Shown here piece by piece: positions 50,241 through 62,642 of a stretch of DNA of 64,000 nucleotides (its first letter is position 1; each line of letters begins with the position of its first letter). The notes beneath the pieces were generated by a model. The model was given only the letters and a program-made list of their open reading frames with translations, did no database searches and was not told the DNA's origin. Made by a program: the position numbers and the translations under genes. Source of the stretch: Pseudomonas sp. B21-040 (GTDB lineage: Bacteria; Pseudomonadota; Gammaproteobacteria; Pseudomonadales; Pseudomonadaceae); assembly GCF_024748695.1 (NCBI RefSeq), contig NZ_CP087176.1, forward strand, positions 6,689,304 to 6,753,303, given 5' to 3'.

Positions 50241-51785
50241 TTACCAGGTTTGGGTCGCCTTAAACTTCTCGATACCGGCTTTCATGCCAGCATCGATTTC
50301 GTCGTTGAAGTCGCCCTTCACGTTGATCTTCGCCATCAAATCGGCGTGATCGCGGTTGAAGAAGGAAATCAGCGCTTGTTCAAAGCTACCGATCTTGGCG
50401 ATTGCGACGTCAGTCAGGAACCCACGCTCAGCGGCATACAGCGACAGCGCCATGTCAGCAATCGACATTGGTGCGTATTGCTTCTGCTTCATCAGCTCGG
50501 TAACGCGCTGACCATGGTCAAGTTGCTTACGGGTCGCTTCGTCCAGGTCAGATGCAAACTGGGCGAATGCCGCCAGTTCACGGTACTGAGCCAGAGCGGT
50601 ACGGATACCACCGGAGAGCTTCTTGATGATCTTGGTCTGAGCGGCACCACCCACACGGGATACCGAAACACCGGCGTTCACAGCGGGACGGATCCCGGAG
50701 TTGAAAATGGCCGATTCCAGGAAGATCTGACCGTCAGTGATGGAAATCACGTTGGTCGGAACGAACGCGGAAACGTCGCCAGCCTGGGTTTCGATGATCG
50801 GCAGTGCGGTCAGGGAACCGGTTTTGCCGGTCACTGCGCCGTTGGTGAACTTCTCAACGTATTCTTCCGAAACGCGGGATGCGCGCTCCAGCAGACGGGA
50901 GTGGAGATAGAACACGTCGCCTGGGTAAGCTTCACGGCCTGGTGGACGGCGCAGCAGCAGGGAAATCTGGCGATAAGCCACTGCTTGCTTGGACAGATCG
51001 TCATAAACGATCAGCGCGTCTTCACCGCGGTCGCGGAAGAATTCACCCATGGTGCAACCGGCATAAGGTGCCAGGTATTGCAGTGCTGCAGATTCCGAAG
51101 CGCTCGCTGCCACGATGATCGTGTTAGCCAGTGCGCCGTTTTCTTCCAGCTTGCGAACAATGTTAGCGATGGTCGATTGTTTCTGACCGATGGCTACATA
51201 GACGCAGAAAATGCCGCTGTCTTTCTGATTGATGATCGCGTCGATCGCCAGAGCGGTTTTACCGATCTGACGGTCACCGATGATCAGCTCACGCTGGCCA
51301 CGGCCGACAGGGATCATGGCATCGACAGCCTTGTAGCCAGTCTGTACAGGCTGGTCTACCGACTTACGCCAGATCACGCCTGGAGCAACTTTCTCGACCG
51401 CGTCGGTCAAGGTGTTGTTCAGTGGACCTTTGCCATCAATCGGGTTACCCAGTGCGTCGACTACGCGACCCAGCAGTTCCTTACCAACCGGAACTTCGAG
51501 GATGCGGCCAGTGCACTTGGCGCTCATGCCTTCAGCCAGAGACTGGTATGCGCCCAATACAACGGCACCTACGGAGTCTTGCTCCAGGTTGAGAGCCATA
51601 CCGAAGACGCCGCCCGGAAACTCGATCATCTCGCCGTACATTACGTCGGCCAGACCGTGAATCCGCACGATACCGTCAGATACGCTGACGACAGTGCCTT
51701 CGTTACGGGCTTGGGAGGTCACATCGAGCTTGTCGATGCGGCCCTTGATAATTTCACTTATTTCGGAAGGATTGAGTTGCTGCAT
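50241..51785 (-). CDS. atpA: ATP synthase F1 alpha subunit
   Basis: The 514-residue non-catalytic nucleotide-binding subunit. It has the P-loop GDRQIGKTA near residue 170, where the middle residue is Ile rather than the Thr found in E. coli, the arginine-finger region [11 protein letters not shown] near 370, and an N-terminal beta-barrel. [18 protein letters not shown] is the usual start. A long open frame on the opposite strand over this gene is a codon-bias shadow. Confidence 0.98.
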   Translation of the reverse strand: MQQLNPSEISEIIKGRIDKLDVTSQARNEGTVVSVSDGIVRIHGLADVMYGEMIEFPGGVFGMALNLEQDSVGAVVLGAYQSLAEGMSAKCTGRILEVPVGKELLGRVVDALGNPIDGKGPLNNTLTDAVEKVAPGVIWRKSVDQPVQTGYKAVDAMIPVGRGQRELIIGDRQIGKTALAIDAIINQKDSGIFCVYVAIGQKQSTIANIVRKLEENGALANTIIVAASASESAALQYLAPYAGCTMGEFFRDRGEDALIVYDDLSKQAVAYRQISLLLRRPPGREAYPGDVFYLHSRLLERASRVSEEYVEKFTNGAVTGKTGSLTALPIIETQAGDVSAFVPTNVISITDGQIFLESAIFNSGIRPAVNAGVSVSRVGGAAQTKIIKKLSGGIRTALAQYRELAAFAQFASDLDEATRKQLDHGQRVTELMKQKQYAPMSIADMALSLYAAERGFLTDVAIAKIGSFEQALISFFNRDHADLMAKINVKGDFNDEIDAGMKAGIEKFKATQTW

Positions 51786-51806
51786 TGCTCTGCTGCCCCT
51801 TCAAAC

Positions 51807-52343
51807 TCAAGATTTCAATGCTTCGGCAAGGCTCGCGAGTTTGCCGCGAACCGAGCCATCGATAACCAGGTCGCCGGCGCGGATGACAATGCCCCCAATA
51901 AGGGATTTGTCTTCCTCGACTTGCAGGCGCACTTCCCGGTTGAGTCGTGCACTGAGAACCTTGGCGAGTTTGTCTTGCTGTTCTTGGTTCAATGCAAAAG
52001 CACTGGTCACTTCAACGTCTACCGACTTCTCTTGTTCGGCCTTGTACAGGTCAAACAGAGCGGCGATCTCCGGCAACAGCGGGAGACGGTCGTTTTCGGC
52101 AACGACGTGAATGAAGTTCTGTGCCTTGACATCAAACTTGTCGCCGCACACGTCAATAAACGTGGCGGCCTTGTCTGCGCTCGTCAGTCGCGGGGCCTTG
52201 AGCACGCGCTGCATAGTGTCGTCTTGCGACACTGCTGCAGCCAGGCCGAGCATGGCTGACCAAGAGGCCAGTTGCTGGTGGGCCTGGGCGTGCTCGAAGG
52301 CTGCCTTAGCGTAAGGTCGGGCCAACGTGGTCAATTCTGCCAT
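51807..52343 (-). CDS. atpH: ATP synthase F1 delta subunit
   Basis: A 178-residue peripheral-stalk subunit that ties the top of F1 to the b subunits. It starts [19 protein letters not shown] and has the C-terminal signature [20 protein letters not shown], typical of the OSCP/delta family. It lies 12 bp after atpF. Confidence 0.97.
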   Translation of the reverse strand: MAELTTLARPYAKAAFEHAQAHQQLASWSAMLGLAAAVSQDDTMQRVLKAPRLTSADKAATFIDVCGDKFDVKAQNFIHVVAENDRLPLLPEIAALFDLYKAEQEKSVDVEVTSAFALNQEQQDKLAKVLSARLNREVRLQVEEDKSLIGGIVIRAGDLVIDGSVRGKLASLAEALKS

Positions 52344-52355
52344 GATCGCCCTCGC

Positions 52356-52826
52356 TTAAATTTCAGCAGCCAGTTTGTTTACCAGCTCCGCGTGCGCGTT
52401 TTGATCGATTGTGGCACCCAGGATCTTCTCGGCGCCGCCAACGGCCAGAGCACCCAATTGGGCACGCAGCGCGTCTTTGACACTGTTCAGTTCCTGCTCG
52501 ATCTCGGCCTGAGCCTGAACCTTCACACGGTCAGCGTCGATACGGGCTTTTTCAACAGCCTCTTCAACGATCTGATTACCGCGTTTCTTGGCCTGCTCAA
52601 TGATTTCGGCTGCCTGAGCTTTAGCTTCGCGCAGTTGTTGACCCACTTTGTCGTGGGCCAATTCCAGGTCGCGAGCTGCTCGGGCGGCAGCGTCCAGTCC
52701 ATCCGCGATCTTCTTCTGACGTTCGTGCAAAGCCGCGATGACCGGAGGCCACACGAACTTCATGCAGAACAGCACAAAAATGAAGAACGCAACGGACTGG
52801 CCAATCAGGGTTGCATTAATGTTCAC
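52356..52826 (-). CDS. atpF: ATP synthase Fo subunit b
   Basis: A 156-residue peripheral-stalk subunit. A single N-terminal membrane helix ([22 protein letters not shown], residues ~8-29) is followed by a long charged coiled coil ([20 protein letters not shown] and on). It acts as a dimer holding F1 static. Confidence 0.97.
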   Translation of the reverse strand: MNINATLIGQSVAFFIFVLFCMKFVWPPVIAALHERQKKIADGLDAAARAARDLELAHDKVGQQLREAKAQAAEIIEQAKKRGNQIVEEAVEKARIDADRVKVQAQAEIEQELNSVKDALRAQLGALAVGGAEKILGATIDQNAHAELVNKLAAEI

Positions 52827-52882
52827 GCCAACACCTCGCTCGTTCGTTACACATCACACCAATTACTCGAAGGTTCGAGTAA

Positions 52883-53155
<273 letters not shown>

Positions 53156-53227
53156 TTACGTCGTATGGTTTAGGTTTTTTAGATTTTAAAGCGGTAAAAC
53201 AAATCGTTTCATAGCCCTGTTCGGGCA

Positions 53228-53249
53228 CCCACTCGTTTTACCGAGTGGG
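53228..53249 (-). other. Hairpin between atpB and atpE
   Basis: CCCACTCG and CGAGTGGG make a perfect eight-pair stem with a six-base loop in the 133 bp atpB-atpE spacer, about 90 bases before atpE. There is no T-run, so it is not a classical terminator. A stable spacer hairpin followed by a U-rich stretch could help give the very abundant c subunit its high expression by mRNA stabilisation or enhanced initiation. Confidence 0.5.
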
Positions 53250-53273
53250 ACATCAGACTAGTCGAAACTGGTC

Positions 53274-54567
<1,294 letters not shown>

Positions 54568-54641
54568 CACGTTTACTCTCCAATGGTCGGCTGCCAGAAA
54601 TCAATAACTTGGCATAATTTGTGCCGACAAAATGCGCGCAG

Positions 54642-54670
54642 AGTATAGGGGCGGTTCGGCCCCTATTCAA
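54642..54670 (-). promoter_or_regulatory. Predicted sigma-70 promoter of the atp operon
   Basis: On the minus strand TTGAAT (54670-54665), a 17-base spacer and TATACT (54647-54642) make a near-consensus promoter about 75 bp before atpI. The spacer itself contains an AGGGGC/GCCCCT inverted repeat that ends against the -10 box. Confidence 0.75.
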
Positions 54671-54715
54671 CTGTCAGGTAGTGATTTCCGACTGCACGCT
54701 ACATGAGGAAATGTT

Positions 54716-55588
54716 TCAACGAATGTGTGCGAGCACACCTTGTAATTCGTCGAGGGAGTTGTAACCAATGACCAACTGCCCTTTCCCCTTCTTACCGTGG
54801 CGAATCTGCACCGCAGAGCCTAGGCGTTCAGCCAGGCGCTGCTCGAGTCGGGCTATATCCGGGTCCGGTTTTACCGGTTCGGCAGGCTCCTGTTTGCCAC
54901 TCAACCACTGGCGAACCAGTGCTTCAGTTTGGCGCACAGTCAGCCCCCGTGCGACAACATGTCGCGCCCCTTCTACCTGTTGATTCTCCGGTAAACCGAG
55001 CAAAGCACGTGCGTGACCCATTTCCAGGTCGCCGTGTGACAGCATGGTTTTGATAACTTCCGGCAACGCGATCAAGCGTAGCAGGTTGGCCACAGTTACG
55101 CGGGATTTGCCCACGGCCTCGGCAACTTGCTGTTGAGTCAGCTGGAATTCCTGCTGCAAACGCTGCAACGCCACGGCTTCTTCGATCGGATTGAGGTCTT
55201 CACGCTGGATGTTCTCGATCAGCGCCATCGCAATGGCCGTTTCATCCGGAACATCGCGAACCATCGCCGGGATGGTTTCCTGGCCCGCCTGCTGGCTTGC
55301 ACGCCAGCGGCGTTCACCGGCGATGATTTCGAAGCGACCGCTGCCAATCGGGCGAACCACGATCGGCTGCATCACACCTTGGGCCTTGATCGATTGCGCC
55401 AATTCTTCCAGCGCCTGCGGATCCATGTCCCGACGCGGTTGGTATTTGCCCCGCTGGATCAGGTCCAGAGGCAGATGCTGCAGCTCACGCTGATCAGCTT
55501 GTACCGCTTGTTCTTCAAGCGAGCTGACAGTCGGACCACTCAGCAGTGCATCCAGTCCACGTCCGAGACCTCGTTTCTTGACGGCCAT
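54716..55588 (-). CDS. parB: Chromosome-partitioning protein ParB
   Basis: A 290-residue CTP-dependent DNA clamp that loads at parS sites and spreads. It starts MAVKKRGLGRGLDALLSG, the ParA-activating tail. The ParB/Srx domain follows, with the arginine patch GERRWRASQ near residue 91, then the helix-turn-helix (LTQQQVAEAVGKSRVTVANLLR, near 150) and a C-terminal dimerisation domain (KGKGQLVIGYNSLDELQGVL). It lies nine bases after parA. I found no parS palindrome by eye in the window. Confidence 0.97.
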   Translation of the reverse strand: MAVKKRGLGRGLDALLSGPTVSSLEEQAVQADQRELQHLPLDLIQRGKYQPRRDMDPQALEELAQSIKAQGVMQPIVVRPIGSGRFEIIAGERRWRASQQAGQETIPAMVRDVPDETAIAMALIENIQREDLNPIEEAVALQRLQQEFQLTQQQVAEAVGKSRVTVANLLRLIALPEVIKTMLSHGDLEMGHARALLGLPENQQVEGARHVVARGLTVRQTEALVRQWLSGKQEPAEPVKPDPDIARLEQRLAERLGSAVQIRHGKKGKGQLVIGYNSLDELQGVLAHIR

Positions 55589-55597
55589 GGGGATTCC

Positions 55598-56395
55598 TTA
55601 AGTTGCCTGAGCAGCGGTGGTGCGTGAGTTTTTGCGTTGACGGCGAACCATTTCGCCCGCCAGTGCCAGGTAGGCAATGGCACCCCGCGATGTCTTGTCG
55701 TACGCCAACGCCGGCATGCCATAACTAGGCGCTTCGGCCAGGCGAATGTTGCGCGGAATCACAGTGTCGTAGAGCTGCTCGCCGAAGTGTTCCTTGAGCT
55801 GGGCAGATACGTCGTTCATCAGGCTCAGGCGTGGGTCGTACATGGTGCGCAACAGCCCTTCGACTTTCAGGTTCGGGTTCAGCAATTCCGCAATGCGCTT
55901 GATGTTATCCACAAGGTCGCTCAGACCTTCGAGCGCAAAGTACTCGCACTGCATGGGGATAATCACCCCATCGGCGGCAACCAGTGCGTTCAATGTGAGC
56001 ATCGACAACGACGGCGGGCAGTCGATCAAAATGTAATCGTAGTTTTCACGGATCGGCGCCAACGCACTGCGCAGGCGGCTTTCCTTCATCTGCATTTCCA
56101 GCAGAACCACTTCGGCTGCCGTCAGGTCGCGGTTGGCCGGCAACAACTGGTAACCACCGTGCTCGGAGAAATGCATGGCCTGGGCCAGGTCGCATTCGCC
56201 GATCAGCAGGTCGTAGACCGAGTTTTCCAGGCCGTGTTTATCCACACCGCTACCCATGGTGGCGTTGCCCTGTGGATCGAGATCGATCAGCAGCACCCGA
56301 CGCTTGGTAGCGACCAGGGAAGCTGCGAGGTTGATGCAGGTGGTGGTTTTACCCACACCACCCTTTTGGTTCGCTATCGCGAATACCTTAGCCAT
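55598..56395 (-). CDS. parA: Chromosome-partitioning ATPase ParA
   Basis: A 265-residue Walker-type ATPase with the deviant P-loop KGGVGKTT at residues 11-18 and DLDPQGNAT near 40. With ParB it moves replicated origins apart. Start chosen at MAKVFAIANQ (56395); six extra codons upstream lack a ribosome site. It sits between rsmG and parB near oriC, the usual Pseudomonas arrangement. Confidence 0.97.
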   Translation of the reverse strand: MAKVFAIANQKGGVGKTTTCINLAASLVATKRRVLLIDLDPQGNATMGSGVDKHGLENSVYDLLIGECDLAQAMHFSEHGGYQLLPANRDLTAAEVVLLEMQMKESRLRSALAPIRENYDYILIDCPPSLSMLTLNALVAADGVIIPMQCEYFALEGLSDLVDNIKRIAELLNPNLKVEGLLRTMYDPRLSLMNDVSAQLKEHFGEQLYDTVIPRNIRLAEAPSYGMPALAYDKTSRGAIAYLALAGEMVRRQRKNSRTTAAQAT

Positions 56396-56413
56396 TCTTG
56401 CTTGTGTTCCCAA

Positions 56414-57058
56414 TCATGCCGTGCGGCGCAGTATCAGCAGATGGCGTTGGCCTTGGCAACCAGGTACGGCCAGGGCGTGTTCGCTATCGAGGTGGAAGTC
56501 TGCCGGCAATGCTACCAGCTCATCGGCCGGATGAACGCCCTTCATTGCCAGCCAGCGTGTATCGGCGTCGCCGAGGTGGCGAGTCCAGTTGCTGAAGTTT
56601 TCCATGCTGCTGAACGCCCGGGAAATGATCCCGTTGAATGGCTGGGCAGGCTGGAAGGCTTCGACGCGACTGTGGATAACTTGCAGGTTATCCAGTTTGA
56701 GTTCGAGTTTGACCTGAGTCAGGAAGCGGGTTTTCTTGCCATTGCTGTCGAGACAGGTCACTTGGGACTCTGGGAACAGGATAGCCAACGGAATGCCCGG
56801 CATGCCGCCACCGCTGCCAACGTCCAGCCAGCGACCGTTTTCGACGAACGACATCACGCTCAAACTATCAAGCAAATGACGGGAAACCATTTCGTCCGGA
56901 TCGCGCACGGCGGTCAGGTTGTAAGCCTTGTTCCATTTGATCAACAGGGCCAGATAACCCAGCAGCTGGGCATGCTGGGTTTCTGTCAGCGTGACACCGA
57001 GCTGGCGAGCACCTGTGGATAACTCTTCTGCGTGTTGCGAGGTGACCAACGAACTCAA
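56414..57058 (-). CDS. rsmG: 16S rRNA (guanine-527-N7)-methyltransferase
   Basis: A 214-residue class I methyltransferase that modifies G527 of 16S rRNA; its loss gives low-level streptomycin resistance. It contains [20 protein letters not shown] near residue 40, HLLDSLSV, and the SAM motif [16 protein letters not shown] near 76. The start is a TTG (57058) that overlaps the mnmG stop by four bases, giving [14 protein letters not shown], as in related Pseudomonas from memory. Confidence 0.95.
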   Translation of the reverse strand: MSSLVTSQHAEELSTGARQLGVTLTETQHAQLLGYLALLIKWNKAYNLTAVRDPDEMVSRHLLDSLSVMSFVENGRWLDVGSGGGMPGIPLAILFPESQVTCLDSNGKKTRFLTQVKLELKLDNLQVIHSRVEAFQPAQPFNGIISRAFSSMENFSNWTRHLGDADTRWLAMKGVHPADELVALPADFHLDSEHALAVPGCQGQRHLLILRRTA

Positions 57059-58956
57059 GCGCTTTGCTCCAACTGACGGCCCGCGCCGCGTTTTTTCAAA
57101 TGAATCATCAACAGCGAAATCGCTGCCGGCGTCACACCCGGGATACGCGACGCCTGGCCCAAAGTCTCTGGACGGGTCGCACCGAGCTTGCTCTGGATCT
57201 CTTTGGAGAGACCGGAAATATTCGTGTAATCGATATCCACAGGCAGTTTTGTGTCTTCGCTGGCCCGCAGCCGTGCGATTTCATCCTGCTGGCGATCGAT
57301 GTAACCGGCGTATTTGGTCTTGATTTCGACCTGCTCGGCGACTTGTGGATCTTCTGCGCCGCCACCGGTCACGGCGATCAGACCAGCGTAGTCGATTTCC
57401 GGACGGCTCAGCAGATTGAGCAAGTTGTATTCGTGGGTCAGCGGCGTGCCGAACTTCTCGGAAATTGCATCGCCTTGCTCGGTGCCCGGGCGAACCCAGG
57501 TACTTTTCAGGCGTTGCTCTTCCAGGTCGATGCTTTCGCGCTTCTTGCAGAACGCCGCCCAACGCGCGTCATCGACCAGACCCAATTCGCGACCTTTTTC
57601 GGTCAAGCGCAGGTCCGCGTTGTCTTCGCGCAGGATCAGGCGGTACTCGGCACGTGAAGTGAACATCCGGTACGGTTCTTGAGTACCGAGCGTAATCAGG
57701 TCGTCGACCAACACGCCGATGTACGCCTCGTCGCGTCGCGGGCACCAGGCTTCTTTGCCCTTTGCACGCAGTGCGGCGTTGGCCCCGGCCAGCAAACCCT
57801 GGGCGCCGGCTTCTTCGTAACCGGTGGTGCCGTTGATTTGACCGGCAAAAAACAGCCCGCCAATCACTTTGGTTTCCAGGCTGTATTTCAGGTCGCGCGG
57901 ATCAAAGTAGTCATATTCGATGGCGTAACCCGGACGCACGATGTGGGCGTTTTCCATGCCACGGATCGATTGCACGATCTGCAACTGCACATCGAACGGC
58001 AGGGATGTGGATATCCCGTTTGGATACAGCTCGTGGGTGGTCAAGCCTTCCGGCTCGATGAAGACCTGATGGCTTTCCTTGTCGGCAAAGCGGTGAATCT
58101 TGTCTTCGATCGATGGGCAATAACGCGGGCCGATGCCTTCGATCTCACCGGCAGCGGAATACATCGGCGAACGGTCGAGGTTCGCGGCAATGATTTCGTG
58201 TGTGCGCGCATTCGTGTGGGTAATCCAGCAGCTGACCTGCTGTGGATGCTGTTCCTTGTTGCCCATGAACGACATCACCGGGATCGGCGTATCACCCGGT
58301 TGTTCGGACATCACCGAGAAATCCACAGACCGGCCATCGATACGCGGCGGAGTACCGGTTTTCAAACGACCCACACGCAATGGCAGTTCACGCAGACGGT
58401 GAGCCAGCGCGATCGATGGCGGATCACCGGCGCGACCGCCGGAAAAATTCTGCAAACCGATGTGGATAAGTCCACCCAGGAAGGTGCCAGTGGTCAACAC
58501 CACTGAATCGGCGAAGAAACGCAGGCCCATTTGGGTGACAACACCGCGTACCTGGTCCTGTTCAACGATCAGGTCGTCAGCTGCCTGCTGAAATATCCAC
58601 AGGTTCGGCTGGTTTTCCAGTGCTTCGCGGACAGCGGCTTTGTAGAGAACCCGGTCTGCCTGAGCACGAGTAGCTCGCACGGCCGGGCCTTTACGGCTGT
58701 TCAACACGCGAAACTGAATACCACCCTTGTCTGTCGCCATGGCCATCGCGCCGCCGAGGGCGTCGATTTCCTTGACCAGGTGGCTTTTGCCGATCCCGCC
58801 GATGGCAGGGTTGCAACTCATTGCGCCGAGGGTTTCCACGTTATGCGTCAGCAACAGGGTTTTTGCCCCCATACGTGCTGAGGCCAGTGCTGCCTCGGTA
58901 CCGGCATGACCGCCGCCGATGACGATCACTTCAAAACGGGAAGGGAAATCCACCAC
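57055..58956 (-). CDS. mnmG: tRNA uridine-34 carboxymethylaminomethyl-modification enzyme MnmG
   Basis: A 633-residue FAD enzyme that with MnmE installs the cmnm5 group on wobble U34 of several tRNAs. The FAD motif GGGHAG is near residue 14, the family signatures [17 protein letters not shown] near 90 and [17 protein letters not shown] near 270 are intact, and the C-terminal helical MnmE-binding domain is complete. The start is GTG; two consecutive GTG codons follow GAGGTGC, so 58953 is an equally possible start. It precedes rsmG, parA and parB. Confidence 0.97.
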   Translation of the reverse strand: MVDFPSRFEVIVIGGGHAGTEAALASARMGAKTLLLTHNVETLGAMSCNPAIGGIGKSHLVKEIDALGGAMAMATDKGGIQFRVLNSRKGPAVRATRAQADRVLYKAAVREALENQPNLWIFQQAADDLIVEQDQVRGVVTQMGLRFFADSVVLTTGTFLGGLIHIGLQNFSGGRAGDPPSIALAHRLRELPLRVGRLKTGTPPRIDGRSVDFSVMSEQPGDTPIPVMSFMGNKEQHPQQVSCWITHTNARTHEIIAANLDRSPMYSAAGEIEGIGPRYCPSIEDKIHRFADKESHQVFIEPEGLTTHELYPNGISTSLPFDVQLQIVQSIRGMENAHIVRPGYAIEYDYFDPRDLKYSLETKVIGGLFFAGQINGTTGYEEAGAQGLLAGANAALRAKGKEAWCPRRDEAYIGVLVDDLITLGTQEPYRMFTSRAEYRLILREDNADLRLTEKGRELGLVDDARWAAFCKKRESIDLEEQRLKSTWVRPGTEQGDAISEKFGTPLTHEYNLLNLLSRPEIDYAGLIAVTGGGAEDPQVAEQVEIKTKYAGYIDRQQDEIARLRASEDTKLPVDIDYTNISGLSKEIQSKLGATRPETLGQASRIPGVTPAAISLLMIHLKKRGAGRQLEQSA

Positions 58957-59504
58957 GCACCTCGTGCCTGCTTAAGTAGGTAATTCAGGAATAGTTTGAG
59001 CTCAGGTTTCTGGACCTGGTCGACAAGTATAGGGACTTCGCCCTCCCTAAAGAACCCTCTGCACAAAATTTAACCAGCTGTGGAGAAGTCGGGGTTATAG
59101 AAATTAAAAAGAAAGAAATTTATTAAATCTTTGTTTTTATGTTTATTTCTACTGAGGCACCTTTCTGTGGATAGATCTCTACAGGCCTTTATATTCAATA
59201 TGTACAGAGATTCAAAACCCTGTGGTCATGTGCCAATGAGGCCCTTGGATAACCGGTGTAAGCCTGTGGATGAAAGAGGTGGTTATCCACAGGGGCGGTT
59301 ATCTTCAGTTTTGAGGCCCTGTTATCAACTGCCCTCAGTGGCAGTTATTCACAGGGCTTAATCCACAGAAAAGGCTCGATCGAGTGAATTCGGGGCGCGG
59401 GAAAACCGCTCAAGCAGAAAGAATCTGCTCGGCACTCAGCGAAGATTGTTGAAAAGGGAGGGAACAGACAGGCACGAATAGCCTGTCTGTGGACAACGGA
59501 AGGA
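58957..59504. other. Origin-like intergenic region between mnmG and mnmE
   Basis: A 548 bp gap with no gene. It contains a very AT-rich stretch (about 59096-59155) beside a cluster of DnaA-box-like nonamers: TTATCCACA at 59283-59291, TTATTCACA at 59345-59353, and near matches TGTGGATAG (59166), TGTGGATGA (59265) and TAATCCACA (59359). A possible -10 box TATACT for mnmG lies at 59031-59026 on the minus strand. The make-up is the same as the dnaA-proximal oriC at the window's right end. Two origin-type regions near dnaA have been described in Pseudomonas, to my memory. Confidence 0.65.
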
Positions 59505-60875
59505 CTATTTGCCGATGCAGAAGCTGGAAAAGATTCGTCCCAACAGGTCATCGGAGCTGAATGCACCGGTGATTTCACCAAGAGAGTGCTGTGCCTGACG
59601 CAAATCTTCGGCCAGCAACTCGCCAGCACCTGCCAGGGTCAATTGTGCGCGGCCATGCTCAAGGGACGCGCTGGCATGACGAAGTGCCTCGAGGTGACGC
59701 CTGCGGGCACTGAAGCTGCTTTCCGACGTTTGCTCGTAACCCATGCAGGCCTTGAGGTGGTCGCGCAGTAATTCCAGGCCATCACCAGCAGATTTGGCAC
59801 TCAGGCTGATGGTGACGTGGCCATCTTCGCTGACTTCCAGGGCAATGGCTTCGCCCGTCAGATCCGCCTTGTTACGAATCAGCGTGACGTTGGCGGGATC
59901 GGGACGCACTTCCAGAAACTCGGGCCACAGCGCGAACGGATCAAGCGCTTCCGGTGCCGTAGCATCGACCACCAACAACACACGATCCGCTTCGCCGATG
60001 GCTTTCAACGCGCGTTCGACGCCGATTTTTTCGACCTGATCATCGGTATCTCGCAGACCAGCGGTATCGACCACGTGCAGCGGCATGCCATCAATGTGGA
60101 TATGTTCACGAAGAATGTCCCGGGTTGTGCCGGCAATCTCGGTCACGATCGCGGCTTCTCGACCCGCCAGAGCATTCAACAGACTGGATTTACCGGCATT
60201 TGGCCGACCGGCAATCACCACCGTCATCCCATCTCGAAGCAAGGCGCCTTGCCCTGCTTCATGGAGCACTGTGGATAATTCATTGCGTACTTTGTCGAGC
60301 ATGGCCAATACATGACCGTCAGCAAGGAAGTCGATTTCCTCCTCTGGAAAGTCGATGGCGGCCTCGACATAGATGCGCAGGCCTATCAGTTGCTCGGTGA
60401 GGTTATGTACACGCTGGGAAAATGCGCCTTGCAAGGATCGAAGGGCGTTTCGCGCTGCTTGTGCAGAACTCGCCTCGATCAAGTCGGCGATGGCTTCAGC
60501 CTGAGCCAGGTCGAGTTTGTCATTGAGGAACGCGCGCTCGCTGAATTCACCGGGACGAGCGAGACGACAGCCCAATTCCAGGCAACGCTTGAGCAACATA
60601 TCGAGAACAATCGGCCCGCCATGGCCCTGCAGTTCCAGCACGTCTTCGCCGGTGAAGGAGTTCGGTCCCGGGAAATACAGCGCAATGCCTTCGTCCAGCA
60701 CCTCTTCGTTTGCACTGAGGAACGGGCCGTAATGGGCAAACCGGGGTTTCAATTCCCGACCGCTGATGGCCTTGGCCGCAAGGCTCGCCAACGGTCCGGA
60801 AATACGGACGATGCCCACGCCACCGCGACCTTGAGCGGTGGCGACGGCTGCGATGGTTTCACGAGGAACGCTCAT
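59505..60875 (-). CDS. mnmE: tRNA modification GTPase MnmE
   Basis: A 456-residue GTPase, partner of MnmG. The N-terminal tetrahydrofolate-binding domain starts [19 protein letters not shown]. The inserted G domain has P-loop GRPNAGKSS near 225, [10 protein letters not shown] near 270 and NKAD near 335. The C-terminus ends in the conserved CIGK box with the catalytic cysteine. Start 60875; the frame extends six codons upstream without a ribosome site. Confidence 0.97.
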   Translation of the reverse strand: MSVPRETIAAVATAQGRGGVGIVRISGPLASLAAKAISGRELKPRFAHYGPFLSANEEVLDEGIALYFPGPNSFTGEDVLELQGHGGPIVLDMLLKRCLELGCRLARPGEFSERAFLNDKLDLAQAEAIADLIEASSAQAARNALRSLQGAFSQRVHNLTEQLIGLRIYVEAAIDFPEEEIDFLADGHVLAMLDKVRNELSTVLHEAGQGALLRDGMTVVIAGRPNAGKSSLLNALAGREAAIVTEIAGTTRDILREHIHIDGMPLHVVDTAGLRDTDDQVEKIGVERALKAIGEADRVLLVVDATAPEALDPFALWPEFLEVRPDPANVTLIRNKADLTGEAIALEVSEDGHVTISLSAKSAGDGLELLRDHLKACMGYEQTSESSFSARRRHLEALRHASASLEHGRAQLTLAGAGELLAEDLRQAQHSLGEITGAFSSDDLLGRIFSSFCIGK

Positions 60876-60907
60876 AAACCGGTATCCAGACAAAAGTGAC
60901 AGATAGC

Positions 60908-60932
60908 AAAACGCCCCACTAGGGGGCGTTTT
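60908..60932 (-). terminator. Rho-independent terminator after yidC
   Basis: AAAACGCCCC and GGGGCGTTTT pair around a short loop in the gap between yidC and mnmE, with T4 at the minus-strand end. It would separate the rpmH-yidC transcript from mnmE. Confidence 0.85.
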
Positions 60933-60954
60933 GAGTGGTTATCCACAGTGTAAA

Positions 60955-62640
60955 TCAAGCGGCTGCTTTGGTAGCCCGTTCGATTTTACGAGTGATGTAC
61001 CACTGTTGAGTGATGGACAGGCAGTTGTTCACTACCCAGTACAGCACCAGACCAGCCGGGAACCACAGGAAGAAGAAGGTGAAGATGATTGGCATCAGCT
61101 TCATCACCTTGGCCTGCATCGGATCCGGAGGTGTTGGGTTCAACTGCTGCTGGATAAACATGGTTGCACCCATGATGATCGGCAGAATGAAGAACGGGTC
61201 CTTGATCGACAGGTCAGTAATCCACAGCATGAACGGCGCTTGGCGCATTTCAACGCTTTCCAGCAGAACCCAGTACAGCGAAAGGAAAACCGGCATCTGC
61301 ACGAGGATTGGCAAGCAACCACCCAGCGGATTGATCTTCTCTTTCTTGTACAGCTCCATCATGGCTTGCGACATTTTCTGCCGGTCATCGCCATGTTGCT
61401 CTTTCAGCGCAGCCAGTTTCGGTGCCACTGCACGCATGCGCGCCATGGATTTGTAGCTGGCGGCCGACAGAGGGAAGAACAAACCCTTGATCAGCATGGT
61501 CAGGAAAATGATCGACCAGCCCCAGTTACCGACAATGGCGTGGATATGTTGCAGCAGCCAGAAGATAGGCTGGGCAATGAACCACAGAATGCCGTAGTCG
61601 ACGGTCAGTTCCAGACCTGGGGACAACTCTTTCAGCACAGCCTGGCTTTTCGGGCCGGCGTACAGAACAGCGCTGACTTCAGCTTTCGCACCTGGCGCAA
61701 CAGTCATTGCCGGGGCGGTATAGCCGATGATGTAGTTGCCTTTGCTGTCTTTACGGGTCTGGACGACATTGTTTTCGCCCTTCGCCGGAATCCACGCGGT
61801 CACGAAGTAGTGTTGCAACCAGGCAACCCAACCACCGTTGACGGTTTCTTTCAGCTGAGCCTTGTCCATGTCCTTCATCGACACTTTCTTGTACGGCTCG
61901 TTACTTGTCCACAGGGCGGCGCCCAGGTAAGTCGCGGTGCCGGTGGCAGTGCTGGAAGAAGGATCGGAGCTGGCGTCACGCTTCAGTTGGGCGAACATCG
62001 CACCCGACCAAGGCTTGGCGCTTTCGTTGTCGATCAAGTAGGAGACGGTTACGTCATACAGGCCACGTTTCAGGGTGAAACGCTTGATGTAGTTGACGCC
62101 ATCCTTGCTGAACTTCAGGTCTACGACCAATTGGTCCTGACCGTCAGCCAGTTGATAAACCTTCTTCTCCGAGGAATAAACCGGACGACCGGCAGGACTT
62201 GCGTCCGGCCCATCAGTGCCAATCAAACCGCTTTGAGCCAGATAAGTCCGCTCATTGCCGTTATCGAACAACTGGAACGGAATTTCCGGATGGTCCTGGC
62301 GACGTGGATACAGCGGCAGCGTCAGCTGGGCAACATCACCACCTTGTGGATCGATAGCCAGGTTGAGCACATCCGTTTTGATCTGGATGAGGTCTTTGCT
62401 TGCAGCTACTGGTGTTTCAGCAGGTGCAGTGGCACTGGTATCGCTTGCAGCGCGTGGAATGTCGTCACTGACAGAAGCATTATTGCCAGTAGCCGTATCC
62501 GGTAGGCCCGGTGCGGTCGTACTGGAAGCAACATTCTGAGTCGGCAGGGCAGCCTGGCCATAGTCCTGGTTCCATTTAAGAACCATAACGTAGGACACGA
62601 TTGCCAGGGCGACGATCAGGATCGTGCGTTTGATATCCAT
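60955..62640 (-). CDS. yidC: Membrane protein insertase YidC
   Basis: A 561-residue inner-membrane insertase. An N-terminal signal anchor (RTILIVALAIVSYVMVLKW) is followed by an alanine/threonine-rich linker, the large periplasmic beta-supersandwich domain (~85-340) and the conserved five-helix core with WGWSIIFLTMLIKGLFFPLS near 370 and GGCLPILVQMPVFLSLYWVL near 440. It inserts Fo c and other small membrane proteins. It starts two bases after yidD's stop. Confidence 0.97.
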   Translation of the reverse strand: MDIKRTILIVALAIVSYVMVLKWNQDYGQAALPTQNVASSTTAPGLPDTATGNNASVSDDIPRAASDTSATAPAETPVAASKDLIQIKTDVLNLAIDPQGGDVAQLTLPLYPRRQDHPEIPFQLFDNGNERTYLAQSGLIGTDGPDASPAGRPVYSSEKKVYQLADGQDQLVVDLKFSKDGVNYIKRFTLKRGLYDVTVSYLIDNESAKPWSGAMFAQLKRDASSDPSSSTATGTATYLGAALWTSNEPYKKVSMKDMDKAQLKETVNGGWVAWLQHYFVTAWIPAKGENNVVQTRKDSKGNYIIGYTAPAMTVAPGAKAEVSAVLYAGPKSQAVLKELSPGLELTVDYGILWFIAQPIFWLLQHIHAIVGNWGWSIIFLTMLIKGLFFPLSAASYKSMARMRAVAPKLAALKEQHGDDRQKMSQAMMELYKKEKINPLGGCLPILVQMPVFLSLYWVLLESVEMRQAPFMLWITDLSIKDPFFILPIIMGATMFIQQQLNPTPPDPMQAKVMKLMPIIFTFFFLWFPAGLVLYWVVNNCLSITQQWYITRKIERATKAAA

Positions 62641-62642
62641 GA

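Noticed and set aside
50178..52259. A 693-codon plus-strand open frame opposite atpA and atpH
   Set aside because: It is antisense to two certain ATP synthase genes, shows no recognisable domain and has no initiation signal.
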